In this document: piece by piece, positions 1-9,788 of the stretch
Position numbering within the stretch: position 1 is the first letter of the stretch
How the letters are laid out: the number at the start of each line of letters is the position of its first letter
Program-made: the position numbers and the translations under genes
Notes under the pieces: generated by a model
What the model was told of the DNA's origin: nothing
The model's database searches: none
What the model saw: only the letters and a program-made list of their open reading frames with translations
NCBI RefSeq assembly: GCF_002157835.1
Contig: NZ_CP020809.1
Location: 7,531,922-7,595,921, forward strand
Reading direction: 5' to 3'
Length of the DNA stretch: 64,000 nt
From: Mycobacterium dioxanotrophicus
Lineage (GTDB): Bacteria; Actinomycetota; Actinomycetes; Mycobacteriales; Mycobacteriaceae

Positions 1-1393
1 CACCGCGCAGTAGTAGCCCGAACTCGTCCGCAACTCCGCTGTCGGGAATGTCCTTCACAGGAATTCCGAATACCAGATACCGATCGAAATAGTCGCTGTC
101 GCAGATCCGCGGGGCGAAGTTGTCGTTCTCGTCGCCGCTCAACTGCGGGAACAGCTTTTTCAGGAACGCATAGATGCGCGCCGACTTCTCGGGGTCCTCC
201 GGCCAATTCTGGTTGCGGTCGGCCAACGCACCCGAGATGCGTTCGTGCCATTTCTCGGGCGTCACCGGGTCACCCTGCTGGGCAGATCCGAGAAGGTCGT
301 CACGCCACTGGGACAGCTTCGTGTAAACCTGCGGGTAGCACGTGCGCAGATAGGTGACCAGCGCGGCGTCTCTGAAGTCCAACTCCCCCTGGCCGGCCAG
401 GGTCAGCAAGATGTCGGTTTGAGTGGCCAGCCGCTTGATGGCCCGGATGGTCAAGGTGTCGACATCTTCGTCGGGCAATGAATCGATGATGTCCGTGATG
501 GCGGCATCTTTCTGATGCGGATCGATCCGATACATATCGGCGACTTCACCCAGCGCTTCCCTCATTTGGCTCTCAAAATATGCGTTCTGCAGGGGAGGTA
601 ACACAAATGGGTACTGGACGATTTTCTCCACATATTGCCGGGCGCGAACTCGGTTTCCGTTGGCAAGCGACGACGTAGACAGAACACCCAGCAGTGTCTC
701 CTCATCGAAAGAGAGCAAGTAGTGCACGCCGTCGAACCGCCCCAGTAGCCGGACGGCCTTCATCACCGTGAGCAACTCGTCCGAATGCAGACGGTCGACG
801 TCGTCGACAATCACCAGGATGTTCTGGCGCGCCCGGGAGATGGCTTCGGATATGTGCTTGAACCTCAGGACGAACGGGTCCTGCTCGACCTTGAATTTGT
901 CCAGCTTGTCGGCGATTTCATCGACAGCCGCGTCGGCCATATCGTCGACCGCGCCTTTTCCCAGATATTTCTCGGCCAGCGACTTGGCGGCGGCCTTGCC
1001 TACCGCGACTCCGATCGGAGCCAGGGTCAGAAGTGCCCGCGCACGTCTGCCGACGGGGTTCGACGGCATCGCAGCGGCGATCGCCGCATAGAACTCGGCC
1101 GTGAGGGAGGTGATGTCATCAGCGGCCCAGGGCGTGAACTGGATGACCTTCCAGACCACCGCATCGTCGGCATCGCTTGTCTTTGCGCCGTCGAGCGCTT
1201 CGTTCACCATGTTCAGAACTGAGGATTTGCCACTTCCCCACGCCCCCGCCAACCCGAAGACCACGCTCGAGCCATCGCCGGCCGCAGCGATCCGACCGGC
1301 AACATGCTTCGCAAATTCCTTGCGGCCCAGCCGGTCCCCACTTGCGTCAGTGATCGCGGCATCCCTGTTCACAGCAATCTGACTCGCCGTCAC
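1..1393 (-). CDS. KAP-family P-loop NTPase (partial, C-terminus off window)
   Basis: An open frame of about 464 codons runs off the left edge, so the 3' end is missing. It has a Walker A motif (GAWGSGKSS near residue 40) and a Walker B motif (ILVIVDDVDRL), followed by text typical of KAP NTPases (LLSFDEETLL). A hydrophobic/amphipathic stretch lies between the two motifs, where KAP proteins carry their membrane insert. The GTG at 1393 is the likeliest start; the frame stays open upstream without an ATG. It lies just downstream of tRNA-Leu on the same strand. KAP NTPases are membrane-associated ATPases often found in mobile or defence loci. The biological role here is unknown. Confidence 0.75.
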   Translation of the reverse strand, partial: MTASQIAVNRDAAITDASGDRLGRKEFAKHVAGRIAAAGDGSSVVFGLAGAWGSGKSSVLNMVNEALDGAKTSDADDAVVWKVIQFTPWAADDITSLTAEFYAAIAAAMPSNPVGRRARALLTLAPIGVAVGKAAAKSLAEKYLGKGAVDDMADAAVDEIADKLDKFKVEQDPFVLRFKHISEAISRARQNILVIVDDVDRLHSDELLTVMKAVRLLGRFDGVHYLLSFDEETLLGVLSTSSLANGNRVRARQYVEKIVQYPFVLPPLQNAYFESQMREALGEVADMYRIDPHQKDAAITDIIDSLPDEDVDTLTIRAIKRLATQTDILLTLAGQGELDFRDAALVTYLRTCYPQVYTKLSQWRDDLLGSAQQGDPVTPEKWHERISGALADRNQNWPEDPEKSARIYAFLKKLFPQLSGDENDNFAPRICDSDYFDRYLVFGIPVKDIPDSGVADEFGLLLRG

Positions 1394-1483
1394 CGCCCGA
1401 TCATCGCAGAGCAACGGGGCTGACCGGCGGGGTTCGACACGCGTGGAGGTGCCCGTTGAACGGGGGATACCCACCAAACACAA

Positions 1484-1512
1484 AGGCCACGAACCCGATG
1501 AGTTCGTGGCCT
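1484..1512 (-). terminator. Intrinsic terminator downstream of tRNA-Leu
   Basis: A perfect 11-bp stem (AGGCCACGAAC) with a 7-nt loop is followed on the minus strand by TTTGTGTTT, so it reads as a Rho-independent terminator for the tRNA. A second perfect hairpin (9-bp arms TGCGGTTCG, 2-nt loop) lies at 1521-1540, between it and the tRNA 3' end. Confidence 0.75.
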
Positions 1513-1546
1513 GAGCGCCATGCGGTTCGTGCGAACCGCAATTTTG

Positions 1547-1629
1547 TGGGCGAAGGGGGACTTGAACCCCCACGTCCCGAAGGACACTGGCACCTGAAGC
1601 CAGCGCGTCTGCCATTCCGCCACTCGCCC
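1547..1629 (-). tRNA. leuT: tRNA-Leu (anticodon CAG)
   Basis: The minus strand folds as a class II tRNA. The acceptor GGGCGAG pairs with TTCGCCC, and the anticodon stem CTGGC/GCCAG encloses the loop TTCAGGT (CAG). There is a long variable arm and a T-loop TTCAAGT. CCA is not encoded. In M. tuberculosis leuT also lies next to fhaA, so this is the conserved position. Confidence 0.95.
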
Positions 1630-1889
1630 GAGCGACCGGGGCAGCGTATCACTGCCGTCGCGCGGTTCCCAAACCGCGACGTTCACGGCCCCGACCAGCG
1701 CGGGAAATGTTTCGCGTCATCAAGATCAGGTCACTGACCTGCTGCGATCTGATTCTCAGAGTTCTGTTGGTCCCGCACGATGGCGCAGGGCCGATACCAT
1801 TCATGTGAGCAGTGTGGCCAGAGCGACACGCGGTGGCTTCGGTTGCCGGTGCGCACCACGAACGACAACGAGCGAAGGCGGGCGGTGAT

Positions 1890-3407
1890 ATGGGTCTTGT
1901 CGACCGCATCGAACGCAAGCTCGAGTCAACCGTGGGTGACGCATTCGCGCGGGTCTTCGGCGGCTCGATCGTTCCACAGGAAGTGGAGTCGATGTTGCGC
2001 CGCGAGGCGCAGGCCGGTGCCCGCACCGTGGGCGGCGGCCAAGTTTTGGCACCGAACGACTACGTAATTACCCTCAGTGACACTGACTATCAGAAGGTAA
2101 GCGCCGATACTGACCTGACCGCATCCGCATTCGCCAAACATCTGGGGGGATTTATCCATGATCAGGGGTGGCAAACGTATGGTGATGTGGTCGTCAGATT
2201 CGAGCAATCACCGCACTTGCACACCGGACAGTTCCGCGCACACGGCGCGGTCAACCCCGATTCCACCGTCGGCGAATCCGCACGAGTACATCGCGACCAG
2301 GCGTTCACCGCAGAATCAGGAGAACCATCTATGACCGACAATCCGAGCTACCGCGGCGGCCAGGGACAAGGTCGGCCTGGCGACGACTACTTCGATGACC
2401 GGTACGGACGCCAGCAGGACGACCAGCGCGGCGGCGGCTATCCCCCTCAAGACGACCAGCGCGGCGGCGGGTACCCCCCGCAGGACGACCAGCGCGGCGG
2501 CTATCCCCAGCAGGACCAGCAGGGCGGCGGCTACCCACCCCGCGGCGGTGGTTATCCCGACCAGGGCGGCTACCCCGATCAGGGTGGCTACGGTGACCGC
2601 GGCGGCTACCCCGATCAGGGTGGCTACCCGGACCAGCGTGGCGGCGGTTATCCCCCGCAGGACGACCAGCGCGGCGGTGGCGGCTACGGCGGCGGCCAGA
2701 ACTACGACCAGCGCGGCGGCGGCTACGGCCAGCAGCCCGGCGGATACGGCCCTCCTCAGGGTGGCGGCTACGGCGGCCCGGCGGGCCCGGGGCCCAGCGC
2801 CGACTATGACTACGGACGTCAGCAGCCGGGCGGCGGCGGCCGTCCGGGGCCGGATCCTCGCCAGGGTGGCTACGGCGACCAAGGTGGCTACGGCGGCGGC
2901 TACGGCGACCAGCGCGGCGGCTACGGCCAACCGCAGCAGGATTACGGCCAGCAGGACTACGGCCGTGGCTACGGCGACCAGCAGCAGGGCGGCTACCAGG
3001 ACCAGGGCTACGGCGACCAGGGTGGTTACGGCGGCTACGGCGACCAGGGCGGCCGTGACTACGACTACGGCCAGGACGCCGGTCAGGGCGGATACGGGGG
3101 CGCGGACTACCACGCCGGCGGTGCGACCGTCACCCTGCAGCTCGACGACGGCAGCGGCCGGACCTACCAGCTGCGTGAAGGCGCCAACGTGATCGGCCGT
3201 GGCCAGGACGCCCAGTTCCGGCTGCCGGACACCGGGGTGTCGCGTCGTCACCTCGAGATCCGGTGGGACGGTCAGGTGGCCCTGCTCGCGGACCTGAACT
3301 CCACCAACGGCACCACTGTGAACAACGCCCCGGTGCAGGAATGGCAGTTGGCCGACGGCGACGTCATCCGGCTGGGCCATTCCGAGATCATCGTGCGCGT
3401 GCACTGA
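1890..3407 (+). CDS. fhaA: FHA-domain protein FhaA
   Basis: A 505-aa FHA protein. Residues 1 to about 130 form the conserved N-terminal domain ([18 protein letters not shown], then [16 protein letters not shown]). Residues of about 145-405 are low-complexity Gly/Tyr/Gln/Asp repeats built on DQRGGGYP and GGYGDQ units. The C-terminal FHA domain (about 412-505) shows GRG, SRRHLEI and DLNSTNGT, the phosphothreonine-binding motifs. In mycobacteria FhaA binds phosphorylated MviN/MurJ-like and other PknB targets to control peptidoglycan synthesis. The ATG at 1890 follows a purine-rich AAGGCGGGCGG; a longer frame from 1812 exists but lacks family similarity. It is the first gene of the fhaA-fhaB-pstP-rodA-pbpA-pknA-pknB cluster. 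Confidence 0.95.
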   Translation: MGLVDRIERKLESTVGDAFARVFGGSIVPQEVESMLRREAQAGARTVGGGQVLAPNDYVITLSDTDYQKVSADTDLTASAFAKHLGGFIHDQGWQTYGDVVVRFEQSPHLHTGQFRAHGAVNPDSTVGESARVHRDQAFTAESGEPSMTDNPSYRGGQGQGRPGDDYFDDRYGRQQDDQRGGGYPPQDDQRGGGYPPQDDQRGGYPQQDQQGGGYPPRGGGYPDQGGYPDQGGYGDRGGYPDQGGYPDQRGGGYPPQDDQRGGGGYGGGQNYDQRGGGYGQQPGGYGPPQGGGYGGPAGPGPSADYDYGRQQPGGGGRPGPDPRQGGYGDQGGYGGGYGDQRGGYGQPQQDYGQQDYGRGYGDQQQGGYQDQGYGDQGGYGGYGDQGGRDYDYGQDAGQGGYGGADYHAGGATVTLQLDDGSGRTYQLREGANVIGRGQDAQFRLPDTGVSRRHLEIRWDGQVALLADLNSTNGTTVNNAPVQEWQLADGDVIRLGHSEIIVRVH

Positions 3408-3537
3408 GGTCTCGGACCGGACACACCGGGGTGGCTAGCAACCCGCTTCACCCTCATGCCAGTCGCCGCCCAAGTATCGTGACGTTGCCGCAGGGCACGG
3501 AACGACGTCATTGGGACGGGTACGGAGAGGATGTCAG

Positions 3538-4005
3538 ATGCAGGGGTTAGTGCTGCAGCTGACGCGCGTCGGGTTCCTGTTGCTGCTGTGGCTCTTCATC
3601 TGGTCGGTGTTGCGGATCCTGCGCACCGACATCTATGCGCCGACCGGTGCGGTCATGGTGCGTCGGGGGCTGGCCTTGCGCGGCTCGCTGCTGCCCAGCC
3701 GCCAGCGCAGGCACATCGCCAGGCAGATGGTCGTCACCGAAGGCGCACTCGCCGGGACCCGCATCACGCTGAGTTCTCAGCCGGTGCTGATCGGCCGTGC
3801 CGACGACTCGACACTGGTGCTCACAGATGATTACGCCTCGACGCGCCACGCCCGACTGTCACCACGCGGTTCGGAGTGGTACGTGGAGGACCTAGGATCG
3901 ACCAACGGCACATACCTTGACAGGGCGAAGGTGACAACAGCGGTAAGGGTTCCCATTGGCACGCCGGTGCGAATCGGTAAGACGGTAATCGAGCTTCGAC
4001 CGTGA
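3538..4005 (+). CDS. fhaB: FHA-domain membrane protein FhaB (FipA)
   Basis: 155 aa, the same length as the M. tuberculosis protein. One N-terminal membrane segment (residues about 5-27) is followed by a cytosolic FHA domain (about 63-155) with IGRADDS, STRHARL and DLGSTNGT. It links Ser/Thr kinase signalling to the division machinery (FtsZ/FtsQ association is known for FipA). The ATG at 3538 has GGAGAGG upstream. The gene lies 130 bp after fhaA and just before pstP. Confidence 0.94.
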   Translation: MQGLVLQLTRVGFLLLLWLFIWSVLRILRTDIYAPTGAVMVRRGLALRGSLLPSRQRRHIARQMVVTEGALAGTRITLSSQPVLIGRADDSTLVLTDDYASTRHARLSPRGSEWYVEDLGSTNGTYLDRAKVTTAVRVPIGTPVRIGKTVIELRP

Positions 4006-4008
4006 CGG

Positions 4009-4060
4009 CGCGCACGCGAGGAGCGAAATGACCCCGCGCACGCGAGGAGCGAAATGACCC
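4009..4060 (+). repeat. Perfect 26-bp tandem duplication spanning the pstP ribosome-binding site and start
   Basis: The 26-bp unit beginning CGCGCACGCGAGGAGCGAAA and ending with ATGACCC occurs twice, back to back (4009-4034 and 4035-4060). Each copy carries a GAGGAG Shine-Dalgarno sequence and an ATG. Only the second ATG (4054) is in frame with pstP. Confidence 0.95.
4028..4057 (+). other. Nine-codon upstream ORF coupled to pstP by an ATGA overlap
   Basis: The first ATG of the 26-bp duplication opens a frame encoding MTPRTRGAK that stops with TGA at 4055-4057. That stop overlaps the pstP ATG at 4054 as ATGA. Both starts have the same GAGGAG sequence, so translation could be coupled. No expression evidence is available from sequence alone. 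Confidence 0.35.
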
Positions 4061-5586
4061 TCGTGCTTCGATATGCCGCGCGCAGTGACCGCGGTCTGGT
4101 CCGCGCCAACAACGAGGACTCGGTGTATGCGGGCGCGCGCCTGCTCGCGCTGGCCGACGGCATGGGCGGACACGCTGCCGGCGAGGTGGCCTCCCAGCTC
4201 GTCATCGCCGCGTTGGCCCACCTCGATGACGACGAGCCCGGTGGCGACCTGCTCGGCAAGCTGAATTCGGCGGTCGCCGAAGGTAACTCGGCCATCGCCG
4301 CGCACGTGGAGGCCGATCCCGAGCTCGAGGGCATGGGTACGACGCTGACCGCGATCCTGTTCGCAGGCAGCCGACTCGGCCTCGTGCACATCGGTGACTC
4401 ACGCGGGTACCTCATGCGCGACGGTGAGCTCACCCAGATCACCAAGGACGACACGTTCGTCCAGACGCTGGTCGACGAGGGCCGCATCACCGCCGAAGAA
4501 GCGCACAGCCACCCGCAACGTTCGCTGATCATGCGGGCGCTGACCGGCCACGAGGTCGAGCCGACGCTGACGATGCGCGAAGCCAAGGCCGGTGACCGCT
4601 ACCTGCTGTGCTCCGACGGGCTCTCCGACCCGGTCAGCCAGGAGACCATCCACGAGGCGCTGCAGATCGAAGACGTCACCGACAGCGCCGACCGGCTGAT
4701 CGAATTGGCGTTGCGCGGCGGCGGTCCCGACAACGTGACGGTGGTGGTCGCCGACGTCGTCGATTACGACTACGGGCAGACCCAGCCGATCCTGGCCGGT
4801 GCGGTTTCGGGCGTCGACGACGACACGATCCCGCCCAACACCGCGGCGGGCCGGGCCTCGGCCTTCAATCCGCGCCGCAACGAGCCGAAAAAGGTGGTAC
4901 CCCAACCGGCTGAACCGGCCCGCAAGCCCCGCTCCCGGCGCCGCTACGTGATCGCTGCGGTCGTGCTGGTCCTGGTGGTGCTCGCGGGCCTGGCCATCGG
5001 CCGTCAGATCATCCGTAGCAATTACTACGTCGGCGAGCACGACGGCATCGTGGCAATCATGCGTGGTATCCAGGGCTCGTTTCTCGGAGTCTCGCTGCAG
5101 GAGCCGTACGGGCTGGGCTGCCTGAACGCCCGCAATGAACTGTCCCTGATCGGCGCCGACGACAACCGCAACAATCTCGGGTGCCGGCTGATGGCGGTCA
5201 GCGACATGCGCCCCTCCGAGCGGGCCCAGGTGATCGCCGGTCTGCCGGGCGGCACGCAGGACGAGGCCATCGCCCAGATCCATGAGCTGGCGCGCAGCTC
5301 GGTGCTGCCGGTGTGCGTCACGCGCACCTCGCCGACCACGACGAGTGCGCCGCCGCCTGCACCGACCACCACGCCCGGCCCGGCCCCGTCGTCGACCCCG
5401 CCGCCCGCGCCCACGACCACAACGGCCCCGCCGGCTCCTGCGCCCTCTACCGAGGCGTCAGAGCCCGCTGCGCGCCCACCGGGCGAATCGGTGTCCCCGG
5501 AGCCCGCGCCGCCATCAACGCCCACCGCGACAGCGCTACCTCCCCCGTCGCAGGTACCGGGGACGGACTGCCGGGCGGTGTCATGA
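4054..5586 (+). CDS. pstP: Ser/Thr phosphatase PstP (PP2C family)
   Basis: 510 aa. The cytosolic PP2C domain (about 1-235) has the metal-binding motifs RSDRGLVRANNEDS, LADGMGGHAAGE, IGDSRGY and GGPDNVTVVVADV. A juxtamembrane linker leads to one TM helix (about 293-315, RYVIAAVVLVLVVLAGLAIG), followed by an external domain with a long Pro/Thr/Ala tail. It dephosphorylates PknA, PknB and their substrates. The start lies in the second copy of a 26-bp duplication, and the stop overlaps rodA by ATGA. Confidence 0.95.
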   Translation: MTLVLRYAARSDRGLVRANNEDSVYAGARLLALADGMGGHAAGEVASQLVIAALAHLDDDEPGGDLLGKLNSAVAEGNSAIAAHVEADPELEGMGTTLTAILFAGSRLGLVHIGDSRGYLMRDGELTQITKDDTFVQTLVDEGRITAEEAHSHPQRSLIMRALTGHEVEPTLTMREAKAGDRYLLCSDGLSDPVSQETIHEALQIEDVTDSADRLIELALRGGGPDNVTVVVADVVDYDYGQTQPILAGAVSGVDDDTIPPNTAAGRASAFNPRRNEPKKVVPQPAEPARKPRSRRRYVIAAVVLVLVVLAGLAIGRQIIRSNYYVGEHDGIVAIMRGIQGSFLGVSLQEPYGLGCLNARNELSLIGADDNRNNLGCRLMAVSDMRPSERAQVIAGLPGGTQDEAIAQIHELARSSVLPVCVTRTSPTTTSAPPPAPTTTPGPAPSSTPPPAPTTTTAPPAPAPSTEASEPAARPPGESVSPEPAPPSTPTATALPPPSQVPGTDCRAVS

Positions 5587-6998
5587 CCACCCAACCCCAG
5601 TCACCGGTTACCGTGACGCCGGCACTACCCAACCGGCGCAACGCGGAACTGTTTCTGCTGGGGTTCGCGGCACTGATCACCACTGTCGCGCTGCTGATCG
5701 TCGAGGCCAATCAGGAACAGGGCATCACCTGGGACCTGCTGCGCTACACGGTCGGATACCTCGCCCTCTTCGGCGTCGCCCATCTGGCGGTGCGCCGCTT
5801 CGCGCCCTACGCTGACCCGCTGCTGCTGCCGGTGGTCGCACTTCTCAACGGACTGGGCCTGGTGATGATCCACCGGCTGGATCTCGCCGAAGGCACCGCG
5901 AGCTCGGGCGGTCTGGGCGGCACCGCCAACCAGCAGATGTTGTGGACTCTGGTGGGAGTCGCGGTTTTCGCCGTGGTGGTCATCTTTCTGCACGATCACC
6001 GCATGCTGGCCCGCTACGGCTACGTCTGCGGCCTGACAGGCCTTGTGCTGCTGGTGATTCCGGCGATCCTGCCGGCCAAGTACTCCGAGCAGTACGGCGC
6101 CAAGATCTGGATTCAGTTCCCCGGCTTCTCGATTCAGCCGGCCGAGTTCTCCAAGATCCTGCTGCTCATATTCTTCGCCGCCGTGCTGGTGGCCAAGCGC
6201 GAATTGTTCACCAGCGCAGGCAAGCACGTCCTCGGCATGGATCTCCCCCGGCCGCGCGACCTGGCCCCGCTGTTGCTGGCCTGGATCGCCTCGGTCGGCG
6301 TGATGGTCTTCGAAAAGGACTTGGGCGCTTCGCTTCTGCTGTATGCGTCGTTCCTGGCGCTGCTCTACATCGCCACCGAACGCCTCAGCTGGGTGGTGAT
6401 CGGGCTCGCCCTGTTCGCCGCGGGAAGCGTTGTGGCGTATCACATTTTCGGCCACGTGCGAGTGCGCGTGCAGAACTGGTGGGATCCGTTCGCCGATCCC
6501 GACGGCGCCGGCTACCAAATGGTGCAGTCGCTGTTCAGCTTCGCCACCGGTGGCATCTTCGGCACCGGACTCGGCAACGGTCAGCCCGGCACGGTTCCGG
6601 AGGCCTCGACCGACTTCATCATCTCCGCGATCGGTGAGGAGCTCGGCCTGGTGGGGCTCGCCGGCGTGCTGATGCTCTACACGATCCTGATCATCCGCGG
6701 CATGCGCACGGCCATCGCCGTGCGCGACAGCTTCGGCAAGTTGCTCGCAGGTGGGTTGTCCTCGACGCTGGCGATCCAGTTGTTCATCGTCGTCGGCGGC
6801 GTCACCAAGCTCATTCCCGAGAGCGGCCTGACCACGCCGTGGATGTCCTACGGCGGCTCGTCGCTGTTGGCCAACTATGTGCTGCTGGCCATCCTCGTGC
6901 GCATCTCGCACGGCGCCCGACGGCCGATCACCACCACCCGGCAGCCCAACGCCACCCCGATCGCCGCGGCCAAAACCGAGGTGATCGAGAAGGTATGA
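5583..6998 (+). CDS. rodA: SEDS peptidoglycan glycosyltransferase RodA
   Basis: 471 aa, polytopic, with the SEDS-family signatures QPAEFSKILL and DFIISAIGEELGLVG, plus WMSYGGSSLLANY near the end. It polymerises lipid II into glycan strands for cell elongation, working with the adjacent class B PBP. The ATG at 5583 overlaps the pstP stop (ATGA). A frame extending upstream to 5313 lies inside pstP and is rejected as N-terminus. The last four bases overlap the pbpA start. Confidence 0.94.
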   Translation: MTTQPQSPVTVTPALPNRRNAELFLLGFAALITTVALLIVEANQEQGITWDLLRYTVGYLALFGVAHLAVRRFAPYADPLLLPVVALLNGLGLVMIHRLDLAEGTASSGGLGGTANQQMLWTLVGVAVFAVVVIFLHDHRMLARYGYVCGLTGLVLLVIPAILPAKYSEQYGAKIWIQFPGFSIQPAEFSKILLLIFFAAVLVAKRELFTSAGKHVLGMDLPRPRDLAPLLLAWIASVGVMVFEKDLGASLLLYASFLALLYIATERLSWVVIGLALFAAGSVVAYHIFGHVRVRVQNWWDPFADPDGAGYQMVQSLFSFATGGIFGTGLGNGQPGTVPEASTDFIISAIGEELGLVGLAGVLMLYTILIIRGMRTAIAVRDSFGKLLAGGLSSTLAIQLFIVVGGVTKLIPESGLTTPWMSYGGSSLLANYVLLAILVRISHGARRPITTTRQPNATPIAAAKTEVIEKV

Positions 6999-8473
6999 AC
7001 ACCTCGCTGCGCCGTGTTGCCGTCACGATCATGGTGCTGATCGTGCTGTTGTTGGCCAACGCCACCCTGACCCAGGTCTTCACGGCCGACGGGCTGCGCG
7101 CCGATCCCCGCAACCAGCGTGTGCTGCTCGACGAGTACTCGCGCCAGCGCGGGCAGATCACCGCCGGGGGACAGCTGCTGGCTTACTCGGTGTCCACCGA
7201 CAACCGGTTCCGCTTCCTGCGGGTGTACCCCAACCCGCTGGTCTACGCGCCGGTCACCGGTTTCTACTCGCTGGGCTACTCGAGCACCGGGCTGGAGCGC
7301 GCCGAGGACACCATCCTCAACGGTTCCGACGAGCGCCTCTTCGGCCGCCGACTCGCCGACTTCTTCACCGGCCGCAACCCGCGCGGCGGCAACGTCGACA
7401 CGACCATCAAGCCGCAGGTCCAGCAGGCGGCCTGGGACGCCATGCAGAACGGCTGCGACAACGGCCCGTGCAAGGGCTCTGTCGTGGCGCTGGAGCCCTC
7501 TACCGGCAAGATCCTGGCCATGGTGTCGTCGCCGTCCTACGACCCCAACCTGCTGGCGTCGCACGACCTGAACGCGCAAGCCGCGGCCTGGGAGAAGCTG
7601 CGCGACGACCCGGCCTCACCGCTGCTCAACCGGGCCATCTCCGAAACCTATCCGCCGGGCTCCACGTTCAAGGTCATCACCACCGCGGCGGCCCTGCAGG
7701 CCGGTGCCACCCCGGACACCCAGCTGACCTCGGCAGCGCGCACCAACCTGCCGGACAGCACCGCGACGCTGGAGAACTTCGGCGGCGCCCAATGCGGTCC
7801 CGGCGCGACGGTGTCGCTGCGCGAGGCGTTCGCCAAGTCCTGCAACACCGCGTTCGTGCAGCTGGGCATCGACACCGGCACCGACAAACTCAAGAGCACC
7901 GCGCAGGCGTTCGGCCTGGACACCTCACCGCCGGCCATCCCGCTGCAGGTCGCCGAATCCACCGTCGGACCCATCGACGACGGCGCGGCACTGGGCATGT
8001 CCAGCATCGGGCAGCGCGACGTGGCACTGACCCCGCTGCAGAACGCTGTGGTGGCCGCGACCATCGCCAACGGCGGTGTCGCCATGCGCCCCTACCTGGT
8101 GGATAGCCTGAAGGGACCCGACCTGGCCACCATCAGCACCACTGCCCCCGCCCAAGAGCGCCGGGCGGTGTCACCGCAGGTCGCCGCTACACTTACGAAC
8201 TTGATGGTCGGCGCCGAGCAGGTGACGCAGCAGAAGGGAGCCATCGCCGGCGTGCAGATCGCTTCGAAGACCGGTACGGCAGAGCACGGGACTGACCCCC
8301 GTAACACTCCGCCGCATGCCTGGTACATCGCCTTTGCACCGGCCACGGACCCCAAGGTCGCGGTCGCGGTGCTGGTCGAGGATGGCGGGGACCGGTTGTC
8401 GGCCACCGGCGGCGCACTGGCCGCCCCGATCGGACGTGCCACCATTGCGGCGGCCCTGCGGGAGGGATCATGA
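6995..8473 (+). CDS. pbpA: Class B penicillin-binding protein PbpA
   Basis: 492 aa, against 491 in M. tuberculosis. An N-terminal signal anchor (RVAVTIMVLIVLLLANATL) precedes the dimerisation domain and the transpeptidase domain. Active-site motifs are STFK (nucleophile Ser), SCN and KTGTAEHG. It crosslinks peptidoglycan and pairs with RodA. The start ATG at 6995 overlaps the rodA stop by 4 bp, so the two are translationally coupled. Confidence 0.95.
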   Translation: MNTSLRRVAVTIMVLIVLLLANATLTQVFTADGLRADPRNQRVLLDEYSRQRGQITAGGQLLAYSVSTDNRFRFLRVYPNPLVYAPVTGFYSLGYSSTGLERAEDTILNGSDERLFGRRLADFFTGRNPRGGNVDTTIKPQVQQAAWDAMQNGCDNGPCKGSVVALEPSTGKILAMVSSPSYDPNLLASHDLNAQAAAWEKLRDDPASPLLNRAISETYPPGSTFKVITTAAALQAGATPDTQLTSAARTNLPDSTATLENFGGAQCGPGATVSLREAFAKSCNTAFVQLGIDTGTDKLKSTAQAFGLDTSPPAIPLQVAESTVGPIDDGAALGMSSIGQRDVALTPLQNAVVAATIANGGVAMRPYLVDSLKGPDLATISTTAPAQERRAVSPQVAATLTNLMVGAEQVTQQKGAIAGVQIASKTGTAEHGTDPRNTPPHAWYIAFAPATDPKVAVAVLVEDGGDRLSATGGALAAPIGRATIAAALREGS

Positions 8474-8555
8474 GTGACGCTTGCGGGCGGATCGTGAGTT
8501 CGCGCGAGCGGATCATCGGTTCGGCATGCGTCAACCGAGTCTGGGAGGTGCACGC

Positions 8556-9788
8556 ATGAGCCCGCGGGTCGGCGTCACGCTGTCGGGCCGGTACCGGCTG
8601 CAGCGGCTCATCGCCACCGGCGGTATGGGCCAGGTGTGGGAGGCCGTCGACTCCAGGCTGGGACGCCGGGTCGCGGTCAAAGTGCTCAAGGCCGAGTTCT
8701 CGACGGATGCGGAGTTCGTCGAACGCTTCCGCGCCGAGGCTCGCACCGTGGCCATGCTGAACCACCCCGGCATCGCCAGCGTGTACGACTACGGCGAGAC
8801 AGAGCTGGACGGCGAGGGCCGCACCGCGTATCTGGTGATGGAACTCATCAACGGCGAACCACTGAACTCCGTGCTCAAACGCACCGGCCGACTGTCGTTG
8901 CGGCACGCCCTGGACATGCTCGAGCAGACCGGGCGTGCGCTGCAGGTCGCCCACACCGCGGGCCTGGTCCACCGCGACGTCAAACCGGGCAACATCCTGA
9001 TCACCCCGACCGGACAGGTGAAGCTCACCGACTTCGGTATCGCCAAGGCGGTCGACGCCGCACCCGTCACGCAGACCGGCATGGTGATGGGCACCGCCCA
9101 GTACATCGCCCCCGAGCAGGCGTTGGGGCACGACGCCACGGCCGCCAGCGACGTGTACTCACTCGGTGTCGTCGGCTACGAGTCGGTGTCGGGCAAGCGC
9201 CCGTTCACCGGTGACGGTGCCCTGACGGTGGCGATGAAGCACATCAAGGAGACGCCGCCGCCGCTGCCCGCCGATCTGCCGCCCAACGTGCGCGAGCTGA
9301 TCGAGATCACGCTGGTGAAGAACCCGGGCATGCGTTACAAGTCCGGCGGCCCGTTCGCCGACGCCGTCGCCGCCGTGCGCTCCGGCCGGCGCCCACCCCG
9401 GCCCAACCAGGCCCCGACGCTGGGCCGCGCCGCACCTGCTGCCGTGCCGTCGGCTGCACAGGCCCGCGCCGCGGCGGATATGACCGGGCGGGCCCCGGCG
9501 ACCGCTGCGCGACCTCGTACCAACACCGGCACCCATCGACCGGCGCCGGCGCGGCGGACGTTCTCGTCCGGCCAGCGGGCCCTGCTGTGGGCTGCCGGCG
9601 TGCTCGGTGCGCTGGCGATCGTGATCGCGATCCTCATCGTGCTCAACGCACAGGACCGCAAAGAACAACAGTCGCCGCCGCCCACGGTCACCAACACGGT
9701 GACGCAGACGACGCCCTTCCAGTCGCCCGCAGCGCTGCCGGCGATCGTGCCGCAGCAATCTGCTGCCCCGGAACAGATACTGCAATGA
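8556..9788 (+). CDS. pknA: Ser/Thr protein kinase PknA
   Basis: 410 aa. The Hanks-type kinase domain (about 10-270) has ATGGMGQV (P-loop), VAVKVLKAE (ATP-binding Lys), [15 protein letters not shown] and APEQ. A Pro/Ala-rich juxtamembrane region leads to one TM helix (about 345-367) and a short external tail. It phosphorylates division and morphology proteins such as Wag31. The start [11 protein letters not shown] matches the M. tuberculosis N-terminus and has GGGAGG upstream; a longer frame from 8481 is rejected. An 82-bp gap separates it from pbpA, and its stop overlaps pknB. Confidence 0.95.
   Translation: MSPRVGVTLSGRYRLQRLIATGGMGQVWEAVDSRLGRRVAVKVLKAEFSTDAEFVERFRAEARTVAMLNHPGIASVYDYGETELDGEGRTAYLVMELINGEPLNSVLKRTGRLSLRHALDMLEQTGRALQVAHTAGLVHRDVKPGNILITPTGQVKLTDFGIAKAVDAAPVTQTGMVMGTAQYIAPEQALGHDATAASDVYSLGVVGYESVSGKRPFTGDGALTVAMKHIKETPPPLPADLPPNVRELIEITLVKNPGMRYKSGGPFADAVAAVRSGRRPPRPNQAPTLGRAAPAAVPSAAQARAAADMTGRAPATAARPRTNTGTHRPAPARRTFSSGQRALLWAAGVLGALAIVIAILIVLNAQDRKEQQSPPPTVTNTVTQTTPFQSPAALPAIVPQQSAAPEQILQ

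Noticed and set aside
785..1382. Several plus-strand frames at 245-1382
   Set aside because: All are shadows of the minus-strand KAP NTPase, whose Walker motifs are clear.
2316..3404. Long Ala/Val-rich open frame antisense to fhaA
   Set aside because: It mirrors the Gly/Tyr/Gln repeats of fhaA on the other strand, has no recognisable domain and overlaps a well-supported gene completely.
5313..5582. Upstream extension of the rodA frame inside pstP
   Set aside because: Overlaps the pstP tail; the family N-terminus begins at 5583 with an ATGA overlap.
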